Shown: positions 17,390-26,631, counted from the stretch's first letter. The stretch: DNA of 64,000 bases from Streptomyces uncialis (GCF_036250755.1 NZ_CP109583.1:4774001-4838000); one strand, 5' to 3'. Notes: a model not told the origin generated them from the sequence alone. Numbers and translations: made by a program.

Positions 17390-17737
17390 TCAGACGACGA
17401 AGCCCGGGTTTCCCTTGGGGTCGGTCACGGGACGGCCCTCGGCCTGCCACGCCTCCATGCCCCCGGCGACGTTCGCCGCGTCGATACCCTGCTGCGCGAG
17501 GTACATCGTCACCTGGGCGGAGCGCCCGCCCGAGCGGCAGATGACATGGACGCGGCCGTCCTGCGGAGCGGCCTCGGTCAGCTCCCCGTAGCGGGCGACG
17601 AACTCGCTCATCGGGATGTGCAGGGCGCCTGCCGCGTGGCCCGCCTCCCATTCGTCGTCCTCGCGGACATCGAGCAGGAAGTCACCGTCCGAGAGGTCGG
17701 AGACGCCGACCGTGGGCACACCAGATCCGAGATGCAT
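17390..17737 (-). CDS. Single-domain rhodanese-like protein
   Basis: 115 aa, a complete single rhodanese fold. The active-site cysteine lies in the loop VICRSGGRSAQVTMYL, and the N-terminal FLLDVREDDEWEAGHAAGA and C-terminal NVAGGMEAWQAEG motifs are typical. Such proteins carry persulfide sulfur; the acceptor is unknown. A GGGGG run lies just before the ATG at 17737. It is downstream of and co-directional with the J-domain gene, 19 nt apart, so they may be co-transcribed. The 154-nt gap to paaE holds imperfect GACGCGAGGTCCGTCC-type repeats and no gene. Confidence 0.88.
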   Translation of the reverse strand: MHLGSGVPTVGVSDLSDGDFLLDVREDDEWEAGHAAGALHIPMSEFVARYGELTEAAPQDGRVHVICRSGGRSAQVTMYLAQQGIDAANVAGGMEAWQAEGRPVTDPKGNPGFVV

Positions 17738-17756
17738 GCCCCCGACGCTACCCGAC

Positions 17757-18800
17757 CTACCCGACCGGGTCCGCCTCGCCGTCCGGGCGCGGGGAGCCAC
17801 CGGCCGCGGGTCCCGGAGCGGACGGGCCGGGCTCCGGCTGCTTGGGGGTGGGCAGATCGGCCGGGTCCGTGGCCGGGAAGGGGAACGTCGACGGGGCGGG
17901 GGCCTCGGGCGCGCGCGCCCCGAGCTGCCTCACGAGCCCGTCCAGCTCGCTCTCGCGTTCACCGACCTGGGTCAGCAGCTGCTCGGCGATCTCGTCCAGC
18001 AGGTGGTCCGGGTCCTCGGGCGCCATCCGCAGCATCGCGCCGATCGCGCTCTCCTCCAGCTCCCGCGCCACGACGGTCAGCAGCTCCTTGCGCTGCGACA
18101 GCCACTCCAGCCGGGCATACAGCTCCTCGCTGCGGCTGGGCCGCCACTCGGCCGGTACGGGGCCCGCGGCCCACTCCTCGGCGAGCTCCCGCAGCAGGGC
18201 CTCGTCGCCCCGGGCGTACGCGGCGTTCACCTGGGTGATGAACTCGTCACGGCGTTCGCGTTCCGCTTCGTCCTGCGCGAGGTCGGGGTGCGCCTTGCGG
18301 GCCAGCTCCCGGTACAGCTTGCGGGCCTCCTCGCTGGGCCGGACCCGCTCGGGCGGCCGCACCGGCTGGTCGGTGAGCATCGCGGCGGCCTCGGGGGACA
18401 GCCCGTCCGAACTCAGCCAGCCGTGGAACAACTCCTCGACGGCGGGCATCGGCATGACCCGCGCCCACGCCTCGGCCGCGGCACGCTTGTCCTCGGGGTC
18501 GCCGCTGAGCTTCGCCCGCGCGTCCGCGATCTGCGCGTCCAGCTCGTCGAGACGGGTGTACATCGGGCCCAGCTTCTGGTGGTGCAGCCGGGAGAAGTTG
18601 TCGACCTCGATACGGAACGTCTCGACGGCGATCTCGTACTCGATCAATGCCTGCTCGGCGACGCGGACGGCTCGTTCCAGCCGTTCCTCGGGGCGCGCGG
18701 CGGTGGTCTCCGTGCCGGGCTCCCGCGCGGCCGCTTCGGTGGGCTGCGCGGTCCTCCCGGACTCGGCGGCTTCGGCGGACTCAGATTCGGGACTCGTCAC
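17757..18800 (-). CDS. J-domain-containing protein with coiled-coil segments
   Basis: 347 aa from a GTG at 18800. A DnaJ-type domain sits in the middle: KLYRELARKAHPDLAQDEAE (about 165-185) with the essential HPD tripeptide, followed by FITQVNAAYARGD. It lacks the Gly/Phe, zinc-finger and C-terminal domains of DnaJ, so it is a type III J-protein that would recruit Hsp70 to a particular client. Residues 40-110 are charged and likely coiled coil; the last ~50 are Pro-rich. Streptomyces homologues are usually just called J-domain proteins; the client is unknown. Its upstream region is the repeat array at 18.8-19.6 kb. Confidence 0.82.
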   Translation of the reverse strand: MTSPESESAEAAESGRTAQPTEAAAREPGTETTAARPEERLERAVRVAEQALIEYEIAVETFRIEVDNFSRLHHQKLGPMYTRLDELDAQIADARAKLSGDPEDKRAAAEAWARVMPMPAVEELFHGWLSSDGLSPEAAAMLTDQPVRPPERVRPSEEARKLYRELARKAHPDLAQDEAERERRDEFITQVNAAYARGDEALLRELAEEWAAGPVPAEWRPSRSEELYARLEWLSQRKELLTVVARELEESAIGAMLRMAPEDPDHLLDEIAEQLLTQVGERESELDGLVRQLGARAPEAPAPSTFPFPATDPADLPTPKQPEPGPSAPGPAAGGSPRPDGEADPVG

Positions 18801-18933
18801 CCGTCCAGCGTAGGGCCTGCGGCCGCCCGTAGGTTCCTGTACTGGGCGTACTTGTCCCCGTGCGGGTCGCCTTCGCTTGCGCTTGTGAGGTCCGTCCGGG
18901 TGGGCGCACTTCGTTCCGGTGCCGTCGCTCGGT

Positions 18934-19029
18934 GGGTGCGCAGTTCCCCGCGCCCCTGGATGCTGCCCCGATCCGTTGTCCGTCGGGTGCGGGTCGCCCT
19001 CGTCTTTGCGCAGTTCCCCGCGCCCCTGA
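18934..19029 (+). repeat. Perfect 96-bp direct repeat, copy A
   Basis: Identical base for base to 19073-19168, offset 139 bp. Each copy begins and ends with the GCGCAGTTCCCCGCGCCCCT unit, so unequal exchange between flanking units could have made the duplication. Confidence 0.9.
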
Positions 19030-19072
19030 GGTTCCCCACCTGGACGTACCTGTTCCCGTGCGGGTCGGACGG

Positions 19073-19168
19073 GGGTGCGCAGTTCCCCGCGCCCCTGGAT
19101 GCTGCCCCGATCCGTTGTCCGTCGGGTGCGGGTCGCCCTCGTCTTTGCGCAGTTCCCCGCGCCCCTGA
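19073..19168 (+). repeat. Perfect 96-bp direct repeat, copy B
   Basis: Second copy of 18934-19029. The 43-bp spacer between copies is unique. Perfect identity suggests recent duplication or gene conversion. Confidence 0.9.
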
Positions 19169-19591
19169 AGGGGCGCCCCTTGCTGTTGTCCGTTGTCTGC
19201 GGACCCCCCCTCCTCGCGCAGTCGCCCGGCTACGGGAGGGGGTGGGCGGGAATCTCTGCTCGCAGACTCCGATGCTCTTCAGTCGGGTCACCGGACGACT
19301 TACCGAGCGTGTCGGATCGAGGACGGAGAATCCCGACCGGCACCGACCCGAAGTACCGGCCGGACGCGCCCCAAAGGGGCGCGGGGAACTGCGCGAAACC
19401 ACCGAGCGACGGCACAGGAACGAAATGCGTCCACCCGGACAGACCTAGGAGGCGCAAGCGAAGGCGACCCGCGGGGAACTGCGCACCCCACGAGCGACGG
19501 CACAGGAACGAAGTACGCCACGCCGGACAGACCTCAGAAGCGAAGGCGACCCGCACGGGGAACCCCGGGGGCGAGGGGGACGAAGGACCCC

Positions 19592-21106
19592 CTAGACCCC
19601 CAGCTCCGCGGCCACGCGGCCACCCCGCACCGCCGCCAGCAACGCCGCGTGATCCGCCTCCGTACGGTCCGCGTACGCCACCGCGAACGCCGCCACCCCC
19701 GCGTCGAACTCGTCGTTCTTGCCGCAGTAGCCCGCGAGCACCCGCGGGTCCGCGCTGTGCGCGTGGGCGCGAGCCAGCAGCGCCCCGGTCATCCGCCCGT
19801 AGTCGTCGAGCTGGTCGGCGGCGAGGGCGGCCGGATCGACACTGCCCTTGCGGTTGCGGAACTGGCGCACCTGGAACGGACGGCCCTCGACCGTCGTCCA
19901 GCCGAGAAGCATGTCGCTGACGACCTGCATCCGCTTCTGCCCCCGGACGACCCGCCGCCCCTCGTGATCCGGCTCGGGCGCCGTGAACCCGGCCGTCGCC
20001 AGATGGGGCACGAGCACGGAGGGACGGGCCTCCTTGACCTGGAGTATCAGCGGCTCGCCCCGGTGGTCGAGCAGCAGCACGACATACGAGCGGGTGCCGA
20101 CACTGCCGGTGCCGACGACCCGGAACGCCACGTCCTGGACGGTGTACCGGGCGAGCAGCGGCACCCGGTCGTCCGCGACGGTGTCCACGTACTCCGCGAG
20201 GGACGACGCCACCGACAGCGCCTCCTCGTCGGAGATCCGGCTCAGCACGGGCGGCGCGGCCAGAAAGCGCCGGCCACCGCCTTCGACGGGCTCCGTCGAC
20301 CTCTCGGCGAACCGGCCACTGGTGTTGTTCCGGGCCTTCTCGCCGACCTTGCGCAAGGTGCCGGCCAGATCCTGGGCGTCCGCGTGGGAGACGAGCTCCT
20401 CGTCCGCGATGGCGTTCCACGCGTCCAGCGCGGGAAGCTTCGCCAGCAGCCGCATCGTGCGCCGGTACGCGCCGACCGCGTCGAAGGCGGCCCGCTCGCA
20501 TATCCCGTCGCCCGCGCCCGTCTCCCGTCCGGCGAGGACGAGCGAGGTCGCGAGCCGCTTGACGTCCCACTCCCAGGGGCCGTGCACGGTCTCGTCGAAG
20601 TCGTTGAGGTCCATCACGAGCTCGCCGCGGGCGTCCCCGTACAGGCCGAAGTTCGCCGCGTGGGCGTCGCCGCAGAGCTGTGCGCCGACGCCGGTGACCG
20701 GGGTGCGCGCGAGGTCGTACGCCATGAGCCCGGCCGAGCCGCGCAGGAAGGCGAACGGGCTCGCGGCCATCCGGCCGACCCGTATCGGGGTCAGCTCCGG
20801 CAGCCGGCCCTGGTTGGACTCCACCACGGCCGTGACCGCGTCGGGACGCCCGGCGTCCGGCTCGAACCGGGCGTGCGCGCCGCGGGGGACCCGCTCCCGC
20901 AACGCCTTGCCCGCGTCCTTCGCGGACTCACCCGGCACCGGGGAGCCGTTGGCGAACCCCCGCACCCGCGAGAGCCGCACGGAACGGGCCGCACCCAGCG
21001 CCACCGCTTCGCCGTCCTCCTCGCCACCGCCGCCGGAACCGGCGTACACCGCCGCACCCCCGGTCGGATCCGCTTCCGGCTCCGCACCCACCAGATCCTT
21101 GGCCAT
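19592..21106 (-). CDS. DUF2252 family protein (kinase-like fold)
   Basis: 504 aa from an ATG at 21106 with GGGAGGGGG about 9 nt upstream. Family signatures seen: RMAASPFAFLRGSAGLMAYD (about 110-130), QLCGDAHAANFGLYGDARGE, LVMDLNDFDETVHGPWEWDV with its acidic residues, and the C-terminal DDYGRMTGALLARAHAHSAD and AVAYADRTEADH. The CGDAHxxNFG and DxNDFD motifs resemble the catalytic and metal-binding loops of aminoglycoside-phosphotransferase-like kinases, so a small-molecule kinase role is possible but undocumented here. The N-terminal 40 residues are low complexity. It stands alone between the repeat array and a 380-nt spacer. Confidence 0.85.
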   Translation of the reverse strand: MAKDLVGAEPEADPTGGAAVYAGSGGGGEEDGEAVALGAARSVRLSRVRGFANGSPVPGESAKDAGKALRERVPRGAHARFEPDAGRPDAVTAVVESNQGRLPELTPIRVGRMAASPFAFLRGSAGLMAYDLARTPVTGVGAQLCGDAHAANFGLYGDARGELVMDLNDFDETVHGPWEWDVKRLATSLVLAGRETGAGDGICERAAFDAVGAYRRTMRLLAKLPALDAWNAIADEELVSHADAQDLAGTLRKVGEKARNNTSGRFAERSTEPVEGGGRRFLAAPPVLSRISDEEALSVASSLAEYVDTVADDRVPLLARYTVQDVAFRVVGTGSVGTRSYVVLLLDHRGEPLILQVKEARPSVLVPHLATAGFTAPEPDHEGRRVVRGQKRMQVVSDMLLGWTTVEGRPFQVRQFRNRKGSVDPAALAADQLDDYGRMTGALLARAHAHSADPRVLAGYCGKNDEFDAGVAAFAVAYADRTEADHAALLAAVRGGRVAAELGV

Positions 21107-21486
21107 CACGACCGCCCCCTCCCTCGTACGGCACCCGCCCGCCGCCGGCCCGCATCGGATCGCACTGATGAGCGATGAACACCGATCGGCCAGAACCGTA
21201 CCCCCACAACCGGAGTCCGCGTCAGCCCTGTGGACAACCGCGCCCGCCCGGCCCACCGGACCGTCCGACCCGCCCCCACCTGTGGAAAACCCGGCCACCC
21301 GTCCGAGTGAGACCCCGACGCACCCCCGACGCGGCCATCCCGCCGAGCCCGCCCCCACACCCCGATCCGGCCGAACCCGCACCCCACGACCCGTACCCCG
21401 CACCCCACAGACCCGCTGCCCCGTCGACCCGCTGGCCCACCGCCCCGTCGACCCAGCAGCCCGTCTCGGCGGCCAACCCTCTGCGA
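21107..21486. other. Gene-free spacer with imperfect CCGTCGACCC-type repeats
   Basis: No convincing gene on either strand. The stretch 21400-21470 has short repeats such as CCGTCGACCCGCTGGCCCACC. A DnaA-box-like TGTGGACAA lies near 21235, and a related TGTGGAAAA near 21282. The DUF2252 promoter should lie at its left end. Confidence 0.5.
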
Positions 21487-22029
21487 CTAACCCCCGGTGG
21501 CCGGACCCGCGCCCCGCGGACCGCCCGTCGCCCTGGGCGCGATCTGCTCCCGGCACGCCTGCGCCTTCTCCGGCAGATAGGTCTCGGCCCACAGCCCCAG
21601 CGCGGCAAGCGCGGGCTTCAGCGCGGCGCCCGTCTCCGTCAGCCGGTACGCGACCCGCAGCGGGGGGCCCTCGACGACCTCGCGCAGGACAAGCCCCTCG
21701 GCGGACAACTCGCTGAGACGGTCCGACAGCATGCGCTCGCTGATCCCGGGGATCGCCCTGCGCAGATCGGAGAAGTGCACGGGCCCGTCGAGCAGGACGG
21801 CGATGATCAGGCCGGTCCAGCGCTTGCCGAGCAGGCCGAACACCCGGGTCATCCCGGCGTCCACCGTCGCGCACGGACCGGCACCGTGCGCGTCCGCGGG
21901 ACCCGGCCCGTGACCTGGCCCGGGACGGGCCTCCGTACCGCCGCGACCCGCCGCACCCCGAACCGCCGCAGCGGTCGGCTCCATCGCGTCCGTCGCGTTC
22001 GCGTTGCTCTCCGGGGCCGCCATGCCCAC
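21487..22029 (-). CDS. HxlR family (MarR-like) transcriptional regulator
   Basis: 180 aa. The winged-helix HxlR domain occupies about residues 52-150: FGLLGKRWTGLIIAVLLDGP, FSDLRRAIPGISERMLSDRL and the wing segment VVEGPPLRVAYRLTETG. The N-terminal ~50 residues are a low-complexity extension; ATG 22023 is an alternative start. HxlR proteins often sense quinones, aldehydes or oxidative stress and control a divergent oxidoreductase, and the divergent azoreductase-like gene fits that. A palindrome lies at 22068-22082 between the two genes. Confidence 0.87.
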   Translation of the reverse strand: MGMAAPESNANATDAMEPTAAAVRGAAGRGGTEARPGPGHGPGPADAHGAGPCATVDAGMTRVFGLLGKRWTGLIIAVLLDGPVHFSDLRRAIPGISERMLSDRLSELSAEGLVLREVVEGPPLRVAYRLTETGAALKPALAALGLWAETYLPEKAQACREQIAPRATGGPRGAGPATGG

Positions 22030-22067
22030 CAGCGTACTGCCCCTCCGAGGCGGGCTGAGAAAAAGTA

Positions 22068-22082
22068 AGTAGCTGTGCTACT
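22068..22082. promoter_or_regulatory. Palindrome in the HxlR/azoreductase divergent region (candidate operator)
   Basis: AGTAGC-TGT-GCTACT is a perfect 6-bp inverted repeat inside an unusually AT-rich 40-bp stretch (22058-22095), followed by another TAGCTAC-like half site. Position and shape suit an HxlR dimer, but binding is inferred. Confidence 0.5.
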
Positions 22083-22196
22083 AATAGCTACGAACGGAAA
22101 GGACGGCACGTCCGTCCCCCATGGTCGACGCCCAGCGCCGTGCGCCGCCATGAGATGTCCGGAAAATGTCTGTCCGCACCGATACCAGGAGACTTG

Positions 22197-22856
22197 ATGG
22201 CCACCCTCCTCCACCTGGACTCGTCCCTCTTCCCGACCGTCGGCTCCACCTCGCGCACCGTGACCGGCGCCTTCCGTGAGGTCTGGGAGGCGCGGCACCC
22301 GCACAGCTCGGTGGTCTACCGCGACCTGGCCGCCGACCCGGTCCCGCACCTCGACTCCGTCGCCGCGTCCGCCGGGTTCGCCGATCCGGCGACGCACACC
22401 GCCGAACAGGCCACCGCCTTCGCCGCCCGGCTGGCGCTGGTGGAGGAACTGGAGCGCGCGGACGCGGTGCTGATCGGCGCGCCCATGTACAACTTCTCGA
22501 TCCCGTCCACCCTGAAGGCGTGGCTCGACCAGGTGATCCTTCCCGGCCGCACCGCCGGACCCGCGTCCACGCTCAAGGGCAAGCCCGTCACGGTCGTCGC
22601 CAGCCGGGGCGGTTCGTACGCCCCCGGGACGCCCCGCGAGTCCTTCGAGTACGTGCAGAACTACCTGGGCGACCTGCTGAGCGAGATGCTCTCCCTGGAC
22701 GTCGACTTCATCGTCCCGGAGCTGACGCTGGCACGGACCAACCCGGCGATGGCGGAGCTGATACCACTCGCCGACGCCTCCCGCGAGAAGGCCCTGGAGG
22801 ACGCGAACACCAAGGCGAAGTCGCTGGCCGACCGTCTCGTCTCGTCCGCCGCGTAG
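22197..22856 (+). CDS. azoR: FMN-dependent NADH-azoreductase / quinone reductase
   Basis: 219 aa. Flavodoxin-like fold of the AzoR family, which reduces quinones and azo dyes with NADH and bound FMN. Seen: the flavin phosphate loop region LDSSLFPTVGSTSRTVTGAF near the N-terminus, ADAVLIGAPMYNFSIPSTLK (about 88-107) and VVASRGGSYAPGTPRES. The ATG at 22197 has AGGAGA 5 nt upstream. It is divergent from the HxlR gene, a common pairing for quinone or redox stress. A 19-bp hairpin follows directly. Confidence 0.9.
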   Translation: MATLLHLDSSLFPTVGSTSRTVTGAFREVWEARHPHSSVVYRDLAADPVPHLDSVAASAGFADPATHTAEQATAFAARLALVEELERADAVLIGAPMYNFSIPSTLKAWLDQVILPGRTAGPASTLKGKPVTVVASRGGSYAPGTPRESFEYVQNYLGDLLSEMLSLDVDFIVPELTLARTNPAMAELIPLADASREKALEDANTKAKSLADRLVSSAA

Positions 22857-22865
22857 ACGACGCAC

Positions 22866-22907
22866 GCCGGTGCGGGTACGGAGGACACCCTCCGTACCCG
22901 CACCGGC
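22866..22907 (+). terminator. Strong hairpin terminator between azoR and the copper-module gene
   Basis: Perfect 19-bp stem (22866-22884 with 22889-22907) and a 4-nt ACAC loop, 10 nt after the azoR stop. No U-tract follows, as is common in Streptomyces. It also lies ahead of the convergent gene end at 23064 and probably serves both directions. Confidence 0.85.
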
Positions 22908-23063
22908 GTACCCGTACGCACCCCACCGCCACCGGCCGACCGACCACCCCGCGCGCGTGGACGTCGATCCGGGGCACGAGCGGGCACCGCCGCACACGCG
23001 ACTCAGTACCGACGGCCTCGGCCCCGAGCGGCACCGACGGCCCCAGCCCTGGCCCCGGCGGCC

Positions 23064-24092
23064 TCAGTGCTCGTGCCCGTCACCGCTCTCCCCGGACCCA
23101 CCGGACCCACCGCTCTCGCCGGACTCCCCGGCGCCACCGGACTCCTTGGGCGTCGCGTCCGAGGGCCCGCCCGCCGGCTCGCCCGCCCGGACGGTGAACG
23201 CGGCCGTCCGCACCTCGCCCTTGTGCTGGAAGTCGAGGAACAGCCGGTACGTGCCCGTGCTGGGGGCCGTGGCGTGGAACGACACCTCCGGGCCGGGCTT
23301 CGTCCTGCCGTCGCCGGGCTCACCGCCCGGGTGGACATGCAGATAGCCGAGGTCACCGGAGCGCAGCGCGACCAGATGACCGTACGAGCCGAGGTAGGGC
23401 TGGAGGTCCGTGACCTCGCGGCCGTCCCTGCTGACCTTGAGCCGCAGCTGTTCGGCCGCGCCGGGACGCAGCTCACCCGCGAGGGTGACGGTGTATCCGT
23501 CGACGGTGGTGGTCCGGGACGGGGCCGGGACGGCGGACGGCCGGTAGGCGCCGGAGACGGCGAGGTCCGTGCCCAGCGTCAGATTGCCGGGGTCCTCGGC
23601 GTCGCCGCCAGGGGTGAAGTCCGCGAAGAGACGGTAGTCGCCCGCCTCGGGCAGCTTCACGGGGGTGCTCCAGGTGCCGTCGGCGGCCAGCTCGGGGTGC
23701 AGATGCCGATAGGTCGTCAGATCCCGTGAGGCGAGGATGAGATGGAGATCCTTGCCGTGCTCACGGGTGTACGAGGTGAGCTTCCCGCCCTGGTCGTCGC
23801 GGATGGTGAAGCGCAGGTCCGTCTCCCGGTCTGCCGCGATCCGCGGGGTCCCGAGGTCGAAGGTGTAGCCGCCCTCGGACACCTGGAGCCCACCGGGCCG
23901 CGCCTCACCCGCCCCACCCGCCCCCTCGCCCTTCGCCTTCTCCTTCTCCTGCGGCTGCTCCGAGGAGGCGTGCTCCCCGTGAGCGGCGGGTTCCGCGTTC
24001 ACCGGGTCGACCCCCGCACCCACCCCGTAGGCGGTCCCGAAGGACGCCGCCAGTGCTGCGGCGAAAGCGGTGATCTTCACTGCGGTGTTCAT
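23064..24092 (-). CDS. Secreted His-rich protein, probable periplasmic/cell-surface copper-handling protein
   Basis: 342 aa. An N-terminal signal-type segment (VKITAFAAALAASFGTAYGV) is followed by a His/Glu/Lys-rich stretch (AAHGEHASSEQPQ) and two beta-rich repeats with possible metal ligands (YRHLHPELAADGTW and GYLHVHPGGEPG). The C-terminus ends in a Gly/Ser-rich tail with GDGHEH. Start ATG 24092 has AAGGAG 6 nt upstream. It is divergent from copA, with copper-type palindromes between them, so a role in extracytoplasmic copper binding or resistance is inferred. It is not a canonical CopC, CopZ or Sco protein and I cannot assign a named family with certainty. Confidence 0.75.
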   Translation of the reverse strand: MNTAVKITAFAAALAASFGTAYGVGAGVDPVNAEPAAHGEHASSEQPQEKEKAKGEGAGGAGEARPGGLQVSEGGYTFDLGTPRIAADRETDLRFTIRDDQGGKLTSYTREHGKDLHLILASRDLTTYRHLHPELAADGTWSTPVKLPEAGDYRLFADFTPGGDAEDPGNLTLGTDLAVSGAYRPSAVPAPSRTTTVDGYTVTLAGELRPGAAEQLRLKVSRDGREVTDLQPYLGSYGHLVALRSGDLGYLHVHPGGEPGDGRTKPGPEVSFHATAPSTGTYRLFLDFQHKGEVRTAAFTVRAGEPAGGPSDATPKESGGAGESGESGGSGGSGESGDGHEH

Positions 24093-24169
24093 GGCTGCTC
24101 CTTGTGGCGTCAGGCGGCATGACTGCGGTCGGCACGGGCGGGCCGTCCGGCCGCCCCACACCGCGAACC

Positions 24170-24188
24170 TATACCCCTGGGGGGTATA
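24170..24188. promoter_or_regulatory. CsoR-type copper operator, site 1
   Basis: TATACCCC-TGG-GGGGTATA is a perfect 8-bp inverted repeat with a 3-nt spacer, 78 nt upstream of the secreted copper-module gene. Pseudo-palindromic ATACCCC/GGGGTAT sites are the known targets of CsoR repressors in Streptomyces and Mycobacterium. The csoR gene itself is not in the window. Confidence 0.7.
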
Positions 24189-24252
24189 TTTCCACTCCCC
24201 TGGAACGCTTGCCTTTCGATAGGGGGTGGGGGTATACATGACCTCGACGCAA

Positions 24253-24273
24253 GGATACCCCCACAGGGTATCC
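24253..24273. promoter_or_regulatory. CsoR-type copper operator, site 2, upstream of copA
   Basis: GGATACCC-CCACA-GGGTATCC is a perfect 8-bp inverted repeat, 83 nt before the copA ATG. A third G-rich half-site (GGGGGTATAC, about 24227-24236) lies between the two palindromes. Confidence 0.65.
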
Positions 24274-24356
24274 AGACAACTGTGGGACAGCCCGTCGCAC
24301 GACCCGCCGGAAGACAGTCCCGGCACGTCCCGCCCCTACGTACCGAGGAGCAGTTG

Positions 24357-26618
24357 ATGAGCACGACGCTCGCCCCGACCGAACAGGTCGAGCTGGCCAT
24401 CGGCGGCATGACCTGCGCCTCGTGCGCCGCCCGGATCGAGAAGAAGCTCAACCGCATGGACGGTGTCGAGGCGACCGTCAACTACGCCACGGAGAAGGCC
24501 AAGGTCACGTACTCGGGCGACATCGCCGTCGAGGACCTGATCTCGACGGTCGAGGCGACCGGCTACACCGCCGCGCCACCCCCGCCGCCCGACACGGGGA
24601 ACGGCGGACAAGCGGCCGGCACCACCGCGCCCACCGAGGCCGACGAGCTGCGCCCGCTGAAGCAGCGGCTGGTCACGGCCGTGCTGCTGTCCGTACCGGT
24701 CATCGCGATGGCGATGACCCCGGCCCTCCAGTTCGAGTACTGGCAGTGGCTGTCACTGACCCTCACCGCCCCGGTCGTCACCTACGCGGCCTGGCCCTTC
24801 CACCGCGCCGCCTGGACCAACGCCAAGCACGGCGCGGCCACCATGGACACCCTGATCTCGGTCGGCACCTCGGCCGCGCTGCTGTGGTCCCTGTGGGCCC
24901 TGTTCTTCGGCACCGCCGGTATGCCGGGCATGACGCACGCGTTCGAGCTGACCATCGCGCGCGGCGACGGCGCGGCGAACATCTATCTGGAGACCGCCGC
25001 GGGTGTCACCGCGTTCATCCTGGCCGGGCGCTACTTCGAGGCCCGCTCCAAGCGCAAGGCGGGCGCGGCCCTGAGGTCGCTGCTCGAACTGGGCGCCAAG
25101 GAGGTCACCGTCCTGCGGGACGGCCGTGAGGAGCTCATCCCCACCCAGGACCTGGCGGTCGGGGACCGCTTCCTGGTGCGCCCCGGCGAGAAGATCGCCA
25201 CCGACGGCACCGTGGTGGAGGGCTCGTCCGCGGTGGACGCGTCGATGCTGACCGGTGAGTCCGTTCCCGTGGAGGTCCAGGTCGGCGACACCGTCACGGG
25301 CGCCACACTGAACGCCGGCGGACGTCTGGTCGTGGAGGCGACCCGGATCGGTTCCGACACCCAGCTCGCCCGGATCGCCCGGCTCGTGGAGGACGCGCAG
25401 AACGGCAAGGCCGCCGCCCAGCGCCTCGCGGACCGTATCTCCGCCGTGTTCGTGCCCGTGGTGATCGCCCTGGCACTCGGCACGCTCGGCTTCTGGCTCG
25501 GCAACGGCGCGGGACTCACCGCCGCGTTCACCGCCGCGGTCGCCGTACTGATCATCGCCTGCCCCTGCGCCCTCGGGCTCGCCACCCCGACCGCGCTGAT
25601 GGTCGGCACCGGCCGGGGCGCGCAGCTCGGCATCCTGATCAAGGGCCCGGAGGTGCTGGAGACGACCCGCAAGGTCGACACGATCGTGCTGGACAAGACC
25701 GGTACGGTCACCACCGGCCGGATGACCCTGCTGCACGTACGGACCGCCGAGGGCCAGGACGAGACCGAGGTACTGCGTCTGGCGGGCGCTCTGGAGCACG
25801 CCTCCGAGCACCCGATCGCCCGGGCCGTGGCCACGGGCGCCGAGGAGAAGGCCGGTCCGCTGCCGGTCCCCGAGGACTTCGCGAACATCCCCGGACTGGG
25901 CGTCCAGGGCGTCGTCGAGGGCCACGCGGTCCTGGTCGGCCGTGAGCGGCTGCTCGCGGAGTGGGCGATGGAACTGCCCGCCGACCTGAAGCGGGCCAAG
26001 GCGGAGGCCGAGGCCGCCGGACGGACCGTCATCACCGTGGCGTGGGACGGCGAGGCCCGCGCGATCCTGGAGGTCGCCGACGCGGTCAAGGAGACCAGCG
26101 CGGAGGCCGTACGGCGACTGCGGGACCTGGGCCTCACCCCGATCCTGCTGACCGGTGACAACAAGGCCGTCGCCGAGTCGGTCGCCCGTGAGGTCGGGAT
26201 CGACGAGGTCATCGCGGAGGTCATGCCCGAGGACAAGGTCGCGGTGGTCAAGCGGCTCCAGGGCGAGGGCCGTTCGGTGGCGATGGTCGGGGACGGCGTG
26301 AACGACGCCGCCGCGCTCGCCCAGGCCGATCTGGGCCTCGCGATGGGCACCGGCACGGACGCCGCCATCGAGGCGGGCGATCTGACCCTGGTCCGCGGGG
26401 ACCTGCGGTCGGCCGCCGACGCGATCCGGCTGTCCCGCAAGACCCTCGGCACGATCAAGTCCAACCTGTTCTGGGCCTTCGCGTACAACGTCGCCGCGCT
26501 TCCCCTGGCCGCGGCGGGCCTGCTCAACCCGATGATCGCGGGCGCGGCGATGGCGTTCTCGTCGGTCTTCGTGGTCGGCAACAGCCTGCGCCTGCGGGGC
26601 TTCCGCGCCGCGAGCTGA
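24357..26618 (+). CDS. copA: Copper-exporting P1B-type ATPase CopA
   Basis: 753 aa. P1B-1 ATPase that pumps Cu+ out of the cytosol. The N-terminal heavy-metal-associated domain (about 8-75) has GMTCASC. Eight membrane helices include the CPC ion motif ([19 protein letters not shown]). The actuator domain has [10 protein letters not shown], the phosphorylation site is DKTGT, the nucleotide-binding domain has the SEHP loop ([11 protein letters not shown]), and the hinge is [19 protein letters not shown] lies 7 nt before the ATG. No CopZ chaperone gene is adjacent. Upstream palindromes suggest CsoR control, with the divergent secreted protein as partner. Confidence 0.96.
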   Translation: MSTTLAPTEQVELAIGGMTCASCAARIEKKLNRMDGVEATVNYATEKAKVTYSGDIAVEDLISTVEATGYTAAPPPPPDTGNGGQAAGTTAPTEADELRPLKQRLVTAVLLSVPVIAMAMTPALQFEYWQWLSLTLTAPVVTYAAWPFHRAAWTNAKHGAATMDTLISVGTSAALLWSLWALFFGTAGMPGMTHAFELTIARGDGAANIYLETAAGVTAFILAGRYFEARSKRKAGAALRSLLELGAKEVTVLRDGREELIPTQDLAVGDRFLVRPGEKIATDGTVVEGSSAVDASMLTGESVPVEVQVGDTVTGATLNAGGRLVVEATRIGSDTQLARIARLVEDAQNGKAAAQRLADRISAVFVPVVIALALGTLGFWLGNGAGLTAAFTAAVAVLIIACPCALGLATPTALMVGTGRGAQLGILIKGPEVLETTRKVDTIVLDKTGTVTTGRMTLLHVRTAEGQDETEVLRLAGALEHASEHPIARAVATGAEEKAGPLPVPEDFANIPGLGVQGVVEGHAVLVGRERLLAEWAMELPADLKRAKAEAEAAGRTVITVAWDGEARAILEVADAVKETSAEAVRRLRDLGLTPILLTGDNKAVAESVAREVGIDEVIAEVMPEDKVAVVKRLQGEGRSVAMVGDGVNDAAALAQADLGLAMGTGTDAAIEAGDLTLVRGDLRSAADAIRLSRKTLGTIKSNLFWAFAYNVAALPLAAAGLLNPMIAGAAMAFSSVFVVGNSLRLRGFRAAS

Positions 26619-26631
26619 TCCCCCGGGCGAC

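Larger units (their letters stand above)
18856..19560. repeat. Intergenic repeat array built on GCGCAGTTCCCCGCGCCCCT units
   Basis: The gene-free stretch 18801-19591 is mostly repeats. A 20-mer GCGCAGTTCCCCGCGCCCCT recurs on the plus strand near 18938, 19008, 19077 and 19147, and its inverse near 19375 and 19471. A longer unit at 18856-18957 appears inverted twice in tandem at 19377-19470 and 19471-19560, with divergence (shared GAGCGACGGCAC and GCGAAGGCGACCCG blocks). The arms could pair into a large stem. I recall similar 20-mers as common intergenic repeats in Streptomyces; no function or mobility is established. Confidence 0.85.

Noticed and set aside
18801..19591. Insertion sequence or CRISPR array in the repeat region
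   Set aside because: No transposase frame, no terminal target duplications that I can see, and no regular spacer length; repeats differ in spacing and orientation.
24093..24356. Riboswitch upstream of copA
   Set aside because: The inverted repeats are short palindromes of operator type, not a conserved aptamer; copper genes of this kind are usually controlled by CsoR.
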